Shown one piece after another: positions 57,240 to 64,000 of a stretch of DNA of 64,000 nt. The notes beneath the pieces are model-generated. The model was not told the origin of the DNA, made no database searches, and saw nothing but the letters and a program-made list of their open reading frames with translations. The stretch lies in contig JACKMB010000006.1 of NCBI GenBank assembly GCA_024235615.1, forward strand, positions 1 to 64,000, written 5' to 3'. This DNA comes from Thauera sp. (GTDB lineage Bacteria; Pseudomonadota; Gammaproteobacteria; Burkholderiales; Rhodocyclaceae). The first letter of the stretch is position 1; each line of letters starts with the position of its first letter. The position numbers and the translations under genes are program-made.

Positions 57240-59039
57240 TTACGGGTGGAAGGGCCAGAACAGCGGGATCAGCACGCTGCACAGCAGCCAGGTGAGGACG
57301 TTCATCGGCACGCCGAGGCGGGCGAAGTCGGCGAATCGGTAGTTGCCGGCGCTGTAGACCAGGGTGTTGGTCTGGTAACCGATCGGGGTGGCGAAACTGC
57401 AGCTGGCGGCGAACATGACGCCGACCACGAAGGGGCGCGGATCCACCCCCATCTGCTGCGCCAGGCCGATCGCCACCGGGGTGAACAGCACCGCGATCGC
57501 GTTGTTGCTCAGCGCCTCGGTGGCCACGGAGGTGATCAGGATCACCAGCGACAGCATCAGCCATGGCGACATGCCCTCGCCGAGCGCGGCGAGCTGGCCG
57601 GCGAGTAGCTGGTCGAGGCCGGAGTTGCGCATCGCGATGCTGATCGCCAGCATGCCGAAGATCAGCACCAGGATCGGCCACTCGATCGACTTGTAGGCCT
57701 CGTCGCTGGTGAGGCAGCCGGTGGCGATCACGATCGCCGCGCCGATCAGCGCCAGGCCCTCGATCGGCATCACGTTGAGCGCGGCGAGCAGCATCACGCC
57801 GACGATGGTGGCGAGCGCGACCGGCGCCTTGTGGCGGCGGCTGGTCATCTGCCGGCCCTCGGTGATCGCGAACAGATCGCCGTTGTCGCAGAAGCGCTGG
57901 ATCTGCGCCGGCGTGCCCTCCACCAGCAGCACGTCGCCGCCGAGCAGCTGGAAGTCCTCGCCGATCTGCGCGAACGAGGCGTCGCGCCGGTGCACCGCGA
58001 CCAGGTGGATGCCATAGCGCGCGAGCAGGTCGAGGTCGCGGATCGGGCGCAGGATGTAGCGCGAGGTCTGGCCGACGATCGCCTCCACCATCACCAGGTC
58101 GCGCCGGCGCAGGGTCTCGACGTCGTGGGTCGCGGTGCCCGCCGGCGCCTGCAGGCCGACGCCGTCGCTGCTGCGCAGCGCCATCATGGCGTCGCTGCGG
58201 CTGTGCACGACCACGCGGTCGCCGACCTCGAGCCGGGTGTCGGGCGCGGGGTCGGCGAGCTCGGTGTCGCCGCGCACCAGGTTCAGCACCTGGATGATGC
58301 CGTTGGACAGGCGCGCCTCGCGCAGCGTCCGGCCGGCCAGATGCGAGCCCTCGGGCACGAAGAGCTCGGTCATGAACCAGCGCTCGCCGGCGCCGAACTG
58401 CTGGCTCAGGGTCTCGCGCACCGGCAGCAGGCGGGGGGCGAACACCAGCATGAAGGCGCTCCCCACCAGCGCCATCAGGATCGCCGGCAGGCTGATCTCG
58501 AACATCGAGAAGGGCGCCAGGCCCTGCTCGCGCGCGACGCCATCGACCAGGATGTTGGTCGAGGTGCCGACCATGGTGATCAGGCCGCCGAGGATGGTGG
58601 CGTAGGAGAGCGGGATCAGCAGGCGCGAGGGCGCCAGGCCCTGGCGGGCGGCCACCGCGATCACCGCCGGGATCATCACCATCACCACCGGAGTGTTGTT
58701 GATGAAGGGCGACACCAGCAGGCAGGCGGCGATCAGCGCCAGCAGCAACCTGCGCTCGCCCGCGCCGGCCGCGGCGGCGAGCCACTCGCCGAGCTGGTCC
58801 ACGCAGCCGGTGCGCGACAGCGCGCCGCTGATGATGAACAGGCAGGCGATGGTGATCGGTGCGCTGTTCCCGAACACGCCGAGCACTTCCTTGCTGTTCA
58901 GCATGCCCGCGGCGAGCAGCACGCCCACCGCCACCATGACCGCGACGTCGGGCTTCGCCCATTCGCGCACGAAGGCGAGGAAGAGGACGACGAGGACGAG
59001 GCCGACGAAGAGGGGGGCGTGGAGCTCGGGGAGCAGCAT
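57240..59039 (-). CDS. SLC13-family permease with two RCK_C domains
   Basis: This 599-residue protein has two halves of membrane helices (about 5-195 and 400-595), separated by two RCK_C/TrkA_C regulatory domains (about 215-295 and 305-390; GSHLAGRTLREARLSNGIIQVLNL is the first). SPFINNTPVVMVMIPAVIAVA and ATEALSNNAIAVLFTPVA are the twin SNNA/T-type motifs of the divalent-anion symporter family. Relatives transport sulfate, thiosulfate or dicarboxylates with sodium. It converges with the preceding PBP gene. Substrate is unknown. Confidence 0.9.
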   Translation of the reverse strand: MLLPELHAPLFVGLVLVVLFLAFVREWAKPDVAVMVAVGVLLAAGMLNSKEVLGVFGNSAPITIACLFIISGALSRTGCVDQLGEWLAAAAGAGERRLLLALIAACLLVSPFINNTPVVMVMIPAVIAVAARQGLAPSRLLIPLSYATILGGLITMVGTSTNILVDGVAREQGLAPFSMFEISLPAILMALVGSAFMLVFAPRLLPVRETLSQQFGAGERWFMTELFVPEGSHLAGRTLREARLSNGIIQVLNLVRGDTELADPAPDTRLEVGDRVVVHSRSDAMMALRSSDGVGLQAPAGTATHDVETLRRRDLVMVEAIVGQTSRYILRPIRDLDLLARYGIHLVAVHRRDASFAQIGEDFQLLGGDVLLVEGTPAQIQRFCDNGDLFAITEGRQMTSRRHKAPVALATIVGVMLLAALNVMPIEGLALIGAAIVIATGCLTSDEAYKSIEWPILVLIFGMLAISIAMRNSGLDQLLAGQLAALGEGMSPWLMLSLVILITSVATEALSNNAIAVLFTPVAIGLAQQMGVDPRPFVVGVMFAASCSFATPIGYQTNTLVYSAGNYRFADFARLGVPMNVLTWLLCSVLIPLFWPFHP

Positions 59040-59180
59040 GGAGGCGGGGCAGGGGCGCAGTGTGGATGGCGCTGCAGCTTATCGCCGCCTTTATGCTTCA
59101 CAAAGATCGAATGGCGCAGAGTTTATTCCTGCCGGTTCATTGGCACCGCGCCCGCATGAGGGCTGCGCCCTCGCGGGTCC

Positions 59181-60113
59181 TCAACGCCGCGCAGCGTCCA
59201 GGCGCTCCTGCGCGCTGCGCTCGAGCTCGGCGGCGCGTTCGCGCAGGAACTCGAGGAAGGCGCCGGCGAGCGGGGTGAGGCGCTTGCCGGCCGGATACAC
59301 CACCTGCCACTGGGTCGGCAGCGGGGTCCCGTCCACGCGCAGCACCGCGATGCCCTCGTCGACCGCGTGGGCGAGCGCGTGGGCCGATAGCAGCGACAGC
59401 CCCAGCCCGCCCGCCACCGCCTGCTTCACCGCCTCGTTGCTGCCCAGCTCCAGGCGCGGGCGCAGCGCGAGGCCGTGGGTGGCGAAGAACTGCTCGACGG
59501 CCTGGCGGGTGCCGGAACCGGGTTCGCGCAATACGAACTCCTCGTCGGCGAGCGCCTCGAGCGGAAGCTTTCTCCTGCATCCGGCGAGCGGATGCTCGGT
59601 GGATGCCACCACGACCAGCGGATTCGACAGGAAGGGCGTGGCCACCACCGGCGGCGCCTGCGGCGGCCGGCTCATGATGTAGAGGTCGTCGAGGTTGTCG
59701 GCGAGCCGCCGGATCACTGCGTCGCGGTTGAGCACCACCAGCGACACCTCCACCGCCGGGCGTTCGCGGCGGAAGTCGCCGAGCAGGCGCGGGATGAAGG
59801 TCTCCGCGGTGCTGACCACCGCCAGCCGCAGCCGCCCGACCACGTCGCCGCGCAGCTCGGCCAGCGTCTCGTCCAGGCGCTCCAGCTCCTGCTCGACCCG
59901 GTTCGCGGTGTCGAGCACCACGCGCCCGGCTGCGGTGAGGTGCAGCTTGCGGCCGACGCGCTCGAACAGCGGCAGGCCGACCTGCTCGGCGAGCTGGCGC
60001 AGCTGCGCCGACAGCGTGGGCTGGGTCAGGTGCAGGCGCTGGGCGGCGCGCGAAACGCTGCCCTCGCGCGAGACCGCGAGCAGGAGGCGGAGCTGGTGGA
60101 AGGTGAGGCGCAT
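59181..60113 (-). CDS. LysR-type regulator, CbbR-like
   Basis: This is a 310-residue LysR-type regulator with the N-terminal winged helix LTFHQLRLLLAVSREGSVSRAAQRLHLTQPTLSAQL. The effector domain contains LDDLYIMSRPPQAPPV and HPLAGCRRKLPLEALADEEFVLREPGSGTRQAVEQFF, which match CbbR-type activators of carbon-fixation genes. No RuBisCO genes lie in the window. It is divergent from sbtA, with an inverted repeat between them, so control of bicarbonate uptake is probable. Confidence 0.88.
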   Translation of the reverse strand: MRLTFHQLRLLLAVSREGSVSRAAQRLHLTQPTLSAQLRQLAEQVGLPLFERVGRKLHLTAAGRVVLDTANRVEQELERLDETLAELRGDVVGRLRLAVVSTAETFIPRLLGDFRRERPAVEVSLVVLNRDAVIRRLADNLDDLYIMSRPPQAPPVVATPFLSNPLVVVASTEHPLAGCRRKLPLEALADEEFVLREPGSGTRQAVEQFFATHGLALRPRLELGSNEAVKQAVAGGLGLSLLSAHALAHAVDEGIAVLRVDGTPLPTQWQVVYPAGKRLTPLAGAFLEFLRERAAELERSAQERLDAARR

Positions 60114-60140
60114 GGGTGGCGGACGGGCTGGGCGATTTAC

Positions 60141-60156
60141 ATAGATAAAAGTCTAT
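60141..60156. promoter_or_regulatory. Inverted repeat between the CbbR-like gene and sbtA
   Basis: ATAGA (60141-60145) and TCTAT (60152-60156) flank six bases in an A/T-rich stretch 28 bases before the regulator gene. The layout suits a LysR-type binding site of the T-N11-A class. The rest of the 190-base gap carries the sbtA leader with AAGGA near the ATG. Confidence 0.5.
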
Positions 60157-60303
60157 TTTAAACGCAGAAATAAATGATTTTTCTACATGTGTGCGCCGCG
60201 GCAAAATTCGCACCGCACTGACGCAGCCGCGCCCTCCGAAGGTCCGTCGCGGCGCTCTCCCGGTTCCGCTCCTGCGCGGTCCGCTCATCAAGGAAAACAA
60301 CAC

Positions 60304-61245
60304 ATGGTCGATGCCGTTCCCTTCTTCTTCGCCCTCGGCGCGGTGGCCTCGCTCGCCCGCTCCGGCCTGCGCCTGCCCGCCGCCGTGTTCGAGACCCTGT
60401 CGATCTACCTGCTGCTGGCCATCGGCCTCAAGGGCGGCGTGGAGATCGCGCGCTCCGAGAGCGCCACGCTGTGGGTCGATGCGCTGCTGGCGATCGGGCT
60501 GGGCGCGGTCATCCCGCTGCTGGTCTTCCCGCTCTTCCGCCTGCGCTTCTCGCGCCCCGACGCCGCCTCGCTGTCGGCGCACTACGGCTCGGTCTCCATC
60601 GTGACCTTCGCGGTGGGCGCGGCGGTGCTGGCCGGGCGCGGCATCGAGGTCGAGGGCCACCTCGCCCTGCTCGCCGCGCTGATGGAGGCGCCGGCGCTGA
60701 TCGTGGCCACGCTGATCGCGCGCTGGGGGGTGAAGTCGGCCGACGGCAGCTCCACCGCGGGCGCGCTGGTACATGAGGTGTTCGCCAACAAGAGCGTGGT
60801 GCTGCTCGGCGGCGGCATCCTGATCGGCTGGGTCGCCGGGCCGCAGGGTCTGGAGCCGCTGTCGCCGCTGTTCGTCGATCTGTTCAAGGGCGCGCTGTGC
60901 CTGTTCCTGCTCGAGATGGGCCTGATCGCCGCCGACCGCCTGCCGGACCTGAAGAAGGCGGGGCTGTTCCTGGTCGGCAGCGCACTCGCCCTGCCGCCGG
61001 TGCTGGCGCTGGCCGGCTGGGGCGTGGCGCAGCTGATGGGCCTGGGCGTGGGCGGCACGGTGCTGATGATGACGCTGGCCGGCAGTGCGTCCTACATCGC
61101 CGCGCCGACCGCGATGCGGATCGCCGTGCCCGAGGCCAACCCGGCGCTCGGGGTGGCGGCGGCGCTCGCGGTCACCTTCCCCTTCAATCTGCTGCTCGGG
61201 ATCCCGCTGTACCTGTGGTGGGCGCAGACGATGGCGGGGGCCTGA
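60304..61245 (+). CDS. sbtA: Sodium-dependent bicarbonate transporter SbtA
   Basis: This 313-residue membrane protein has ten predicted helices. YGSVSIVTFAVGAAVLAGRG, LAALMEAPALIVATLIARWG and MTLAGSASYIAAPTAMRIAVPEANP are the SbtA-family (DUF897) signatures, the last being a known substrate-region motif. It imports bicarbonate with sodium, a part of inorganic carbon concentration. The ATG follows AAGGAAAAC. Its last 62 bases overlap the 3' end of the convergent MFS gene. No SbtB (PII-like) gene is next to it. Confidence 0.92.
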   Translation: MVDAVPFFFALGAVASLARSGLRLPAAVFETLSIYLLLAIGLKGGVEIARSESATLWVDALLAIGLGAVIPLLVFPLFRLRFSRPDAASLSAHYGSVSIVTFAVGAAVLAGRGIEVEGHLALLAALMEAPALIVATLIARWGVKSADGSSTAGALVHEVFANKSVVLLGGGILIGWVAGPQGLEPLSPLFVDLFKGALCLFLLEMGLIAADRLPDLKKAGLFLVGSALALPPVLALAGWGVAQLMGLGVGGTVLMMTLAGSASYIAAPTAMRIAVPEANPALGVAAALAVTFPFNLLLGIPLYLWWAQTMAGA

Positions 61246-62734
61246 GCAGGGCGCCGGGGTCGGCGACGGGCGGGGGCGGGAGCGTGGCTTCCGCCGCGGT
61301 CTGCGACTCCGCGCCGCCGCAGGCGGGGGCGTCCTCCTCGCCCTCGCGGTCTGCGGTCTGCGCTTCCGGCGCCGCGGCAGTGTCCTCGAGCGGCGCCAGC
61401 ACTGCCGGTGCTTCAACGTCTTCAACCACGTCGGCTGCAGGGGGCGGCACATCCGTGTCGGCGACGTCCGTCGCCTCCACCCCAGCCCCCTCCGCCGCTT
61501 CGGCGTCCGCCTCGGCTCCCTCGGGCGACACCATCTCCAGCACCGTGTGCGAGGTGCGCATCATCGGGGTGAACTGGGCGGCCTCCTCGACGATCTCGTC
61601 CTCGCTGCGGCGCGACAGCAGGAGTGCGAACAGGCCCAGCGGCACGAAGGCGAGGCCGAGGTGCAGCGGCAGCGCGATCGTCCCCACCCAGCCCATCAGC
61701 GCGCCGGCGATGCCCGGGCCGACCGCGGCCCCCACGCCGTGCAGGAAGAGCACGGTGGTGTTGCCGGCGAGGATCTGGTCCTGCGGCAGGTGGTCGATGA
61801 GGTGCGCGACCACGATCGGATACACCGCGAAGGCCATGCCGCCGTAGAGGAAGAGCCCCGCCAGCGGGACGTGCTCGACGTGGCCGAAGAGCGCCACCGC
61901 GACCGCGGCGAGCGCTGCGCCGAAGGCCGCGACGGAGAGCGCGAGGCGGCGGTCGCCGGCGTCGGAGAAGCGCCCCATCGGCCACTGCAGCAGCGCGCCG
62001 CCGACGATCGCGGCGGTCATCAGCAGGCCGATCCCGGCCTCGTCGAGGCCGACGCGCTCGCCATACACCGGGGTCAGGCTCCAGAACGCCCCCATCGACA
62101 GGCCGGAGGACAGCGCGCCCACGTAGGCCGCGGGCGCCGCGCGCCAGGTCATCCTGAGGCGCAGGCGCACGCGCGTGGCGATCTGCGGCTGTGGGAAGCG
62201 CGTCATCGTCACCGGCAGCAGCGACAGGCAGACGAACATGGCCGCGACCGCGAACAGGGTGAAGCTGGCCGGCGTGTCCAGGCGCAGCAGCTGCTGGGCG
62301 CCGGCGAGCGCGGCGAGGTTCACGATCATGTAGGCCGCGAACACCTGGCCGCGGCGTTCGGGCGCGGTCTGGTCGTTGAGCCAGCTCTCGATCACCGCGT
62401 AGAAGCCGACCAGGCTCATGCCGGTCAGTACGCGCAGCCCCATCCAGAACCAGGGATGGACGACGAGCGCGTGCAGCAGGATGCAGGCCGCGACGGTGGC
62501 GCCGAAGAAGGCGAAGGCGCGGATATGGCCCATGCGCCGGATCAGCTTGGGGGCGACGAAGGTGCCGAGGAAGAAGCCGAGGAAGTAGGTCGAGCCGATC
62601 AGGCCCAGCGTGGTCTCGGAGAAGCCTTCGAGGTTGCCGCGCAGCGACACCACAGTGTTGAGCAGGCCGGAGCCGAGCAGGAGCAGGGCGATGCCGGCGA
62701 GCAGTGCGCCGATCGGGACGAGGGTGGGCAGCAT
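61184..62734 (-). CDS. MFS transporter with acidic C-terminal tail
   Basis: This 516-residue major facilitator has twelve helices in residues 5-395 and a tail of about 110 residues rich in Glu, Ala, Asp and Pro. NLEGFSETTLGLIGSTYFLGFFLGTFVAPKLIRRMGHI and FYAVIESWLNDQTAPERRGQ match the UMF2-type group of MFS proteins, of unknown substrate. ATG 62734 is preferred; GTG 62749 is also open. The tail overlaps the end of sbtA on the other strand by 62 bases, so its coding status depends on the overlap being real. The stop at 61184 is clear. Confidence 0.85.
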   Translation of the reverse strand: MLPTLVPIGALLAGIALLLLGSGLLNTVVSLRGNLEGFSETTLGLIGSTYFLGFFLGTFVAPKLIRRMGHIRAFAFFGATVAACILLHALVVHPWFWMGLRVLTGMSLVGFYAVIESWLNDQTAPERRGQVFAAYMIVNLAALAGAQQLLRLDTPASFTLFAVAAMFVCLSLLPVTMTRFPQPQIATRVRLRLRMTWRAAPAAYVGALSSGLSMGAFWSLTPVYGERVGLDEAGIGLLMTAAIVGGALLQWPMGRFSDAGDRRLALSVAAFGAALAAVAVALFGHVEHVPLAGLFLYGGMAFAVYPIVVAHLIDHLPQDQILAGNTTVLFLHGVGAAVGPGIAGALMGWVGTIALPLHLGLAFVPLGLFALLLSRRSEDEIVEEAAQFTPMMRTSHTVLEMVSPEGAEADAEAAEGAGVEATDVADTDVPPPAADVVEDVEAPAVLAPLEDTAAAPEAQTADREGEEDAPACGGAESQTAAEATLPPPPVADPGALLRPPPSSAPTTGTAGSRAAD

Positions 62735-63059
62735 GGGCGGGCGCCGCACTGCTGTCCGTCCCGGGTGGGGGCGGTCGCCGTGCGGCAGAAATTAGTTTTT
62801 GTGCAAACATTTTAGCAGCATTGGGTTGCCGGCTGCCTTCCCGGCCACCGCCTGGGGAGGGATCACCACGTTCGGCTTGCCAATCCGCGCGCGACTTGCT
62901 AAAAGTCCGCCCGGGTGTCGGCGACACCCGATCCGGTCCGACGCGGGGACGACCCCGCCCGCCATGCGCGCATCGCGCAGCGACCGTCGGTTTCCCGCGG
63001 GACGACCCGCAGGACGAGGCGCGGGCCCGACCGGCCCGCTGCCGCCCGAGTTTCCTCCC

Positions 63060-63542
63060 GTGTCCGCAAAACCCAAGCTTCGTACCTTCCCCGACCGCCT
63101 GCGCCAGATCGCGATGTTCGAGATCGGCGGCCTCTTGCTGGTCACCCCGCCCTTCGCCTGGGCGAGCGGGGTGCCGATCCGCGAATCCATCGGTCTGCTC
63201 GCGCTGCTGGCGCTGATGGCGGCGATCTGGAACGGCGCCTACAACACCACCTTCGACTGGATCGAGGGCCGGCTCACCGGGCGCACCGCCGACCGCCGCC
63301 CGTTCCGGCTGCGCGCCCTGCATGCGCTCGGCTTCGAGTCCGGCCTGCTGCTGATGACGCTGCCGGTGATCGTGTGGTGGACCGGCATGGGCTGGGTCGA
63401 GGCGCTGATCGCCGACATCGGCCTGGCGATCACCTACACGATCTACGCCTTCCTGTTCAATCTCGGCTACGACCGCCTGTTCCCGATCGCGCCCGCCGAC
63501 GGCAACGCGGCGGCCGCGGCCGGGCTGGCGGCGGAGCGCTGA
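63060..63542 (+). CDS. PACE-family efflux transporter
   Basis: This 160-residue protein has four membrane helices in two similar pairs, the layout of the bacterial transmembrane pair (PF05232) or PACE family. [26 protein letters not shown] opens the first pair and [28 protein letters not shown] the second; the conserved [13 protein letters not shown] and YNLxYD-like NLGYDRLFP segments end each. PACE pumps such as AceI export chlorhexidine and short diamines. The start is taken at GTG 63060, which matches the family length; a longer frame upstream would add about 90 odd residues. Confidence 0.88.
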   Translation: MSAKPKLRTFPDRLRQIAMFEIGGLLLVTPPFAWASGVPIRESIGLLALLALMAAIWNGAYNTTFDWIEGRLTGRTADRRPFRLRALHALGFESGLLLMTLPVIVWWTGMGWVEALIADIGLAITYTIYAFLFNLGYDRLFPIAPADGNAAAAAGLAAER

Positions 63543-63543
63543 C

Positions 63544-64000
63544 ATGACGGCCGCTGGCTGCAGCCCGCGCGTCGACGCGGATTCGCAGGTCGTCGCCGAC
63601 GCCGACCTCTCCGCCCTCAACACCTTCGGCCTGCGCGCGCGCGCGGCCCGCCTGCTGCGCGTGCGTTCGGTCGAGACGCTGCGCGCGGCGATCGCCGCGC
63701 CGGGCTGGACCGAGACGCCGCGCCTGGTGCTCGGCGGTGGCAGCAACCTCGTGTTCGGTGGCGATTTCCCCGGCACGGTGCTGCGCGTGGAGATTCCCGG
63801 CCGCCGCCTGCTGCGCAGTGACGCAGAGGCCTGGATCGTCGAGGCCGGCGCCGGCGAGAGCTGGCACGACTTCGTTCGGTGGACGCTGGCGCAGGGCTGG
63901 CCCGGGCTGGAGAACCTGTCGCTGATCCCCGGCACGGTCGGCGCCGCGCCGATCCAGAACATCGGCGCCTACGGGCTGGAGCTGGTCGAGCGCTTCGAGT
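63544..64000 (+). CDS. murB: UDP-N-acetylenolpyruvoylglucosamine reductase, 5' part
   Basis: This is the first 152 residues of MurB, cut by the window end. MurB reduces the enolpyruvyl group with NADPH and FAD in peptidoglycan precursor synthesis. [38 protein letters not shown] and [24 protein letters not shown] are the FAD-binding and substrate segments. It begins one base after the PACE stop, so they are likely co-transcribed. Confidence 0.93.
   Translation, partial: MTAAGCSPRVDADSQVVADADLSALNTFGLRARAARLLRVRSVETLRAAIAAPGWTETPRLVLGGGSNLVFGGDFPGTVLRVEIPGRRLLRSDAEAWIVEAGAGESWHDFVRWTLAQGWPGLENLSLIPGTVGAAPIQNIGAYGLELVERFE

Noticed and set aside
62799-63059. N-terminal extension of the PACE protein
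   Set aside because: The 87 extra codons are Arg/Pro/Gly-rich with no family match, while GTG 63060 gives the normal family length.

Overview
The window is very GC-rich, about two-thirds G+C by eye, and almost fully coding. It looks like the chromosome of a Rhodocyclales-type betaproteobacterium (Thauera/Azoarcus-like). I base this on the protein flavour, a PEP-CTERM sorting signal, an NtrC/sigma-54 ammonium operon and REP repeats of the Pseudomonas/Thauera type. This is an inference; no rRNA gene is present to settle it, and I saw no tRNA gene.

Bases 1-10,000 (minus strand) hold a type III-A (Csm) CRISPR effector operon. Its order is CARF protein (NE0113 family), cas10, csm2, csm3, csm4, csm5, a RhuM-Fic fusion, and then csx16 at the window edge. 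Cas10 keeps both the HD nuclease and GGDD cyclase motifs and Csm3 keeps its catalytic Asp, so target-RNA cutting, DNA cutting and cyclic-oligoadenylate signalling are all plausible. There is no cas6, cas1/cas2 or CRISPR array here; they may lie left of base 1. A vapBC toxin-antitoxin pair sits exactly between rhuM-fic and csx16. It is flanked by a perfect 17-bp direct repeat that copies the first codons of csx16, so it looks like a later insertion that split the operon.

Bases 10,000-21,500 carry amino-acid and nitrogen genes: an AsnC/Lrp regulator divergent from ornithine cyclodeaminase, an Ask_Ect-type aspartate kinase, a thioesterase, a cupin protein, a DUF4239 membrane protein, and a TorF porin-glnK-amtB operon behind a sigma-54 promoter with an NtrC site. 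These are followed by ubiK, a five-copy 53-bp tandem REP array, comM and a Bcr/CflA pump. Bases 21,600-26,330 are a complete branched-chain amino-acid ABC operon (livG-F-H-M-K).

Bases 26,600-39,300 hold two paralogous BamE-like lipoproteins, an SAH riboswitch in front of metH, a glutathione-dependent formaldehyde oxidation pair (adhC-fghA), a thioredoxin, an NhaR regulator divergent from a TerB-like gene and psiE, a second-type PRPP synthetase, and a SulP transporter. Bases 39,300-44,200 hold a PEP-CTERM protein with its own sigma-54-like promoter, a NamZ-type muramidase, a DOMON-like protein, an MFS carrier and a small secreted protein.

Bases 44,200-54,000 contain trpS and a glycine cleavage cluster (gcvH-gcvP-gcvR-like-glyA-gcvT) divergent from a LysR regulator, then a YdfG-like dehydrogenase. 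Bases 54,000-64,000 hold a large atypical class A penicillin-binding protein, an SLC13 transporter with two RCK_C domains, a CbbR-like regulator divergent from the bicarbonate transporter sbtA, an MFS gene whose tail overlaps sbtA, a PACE efflux protein and the start of murB.
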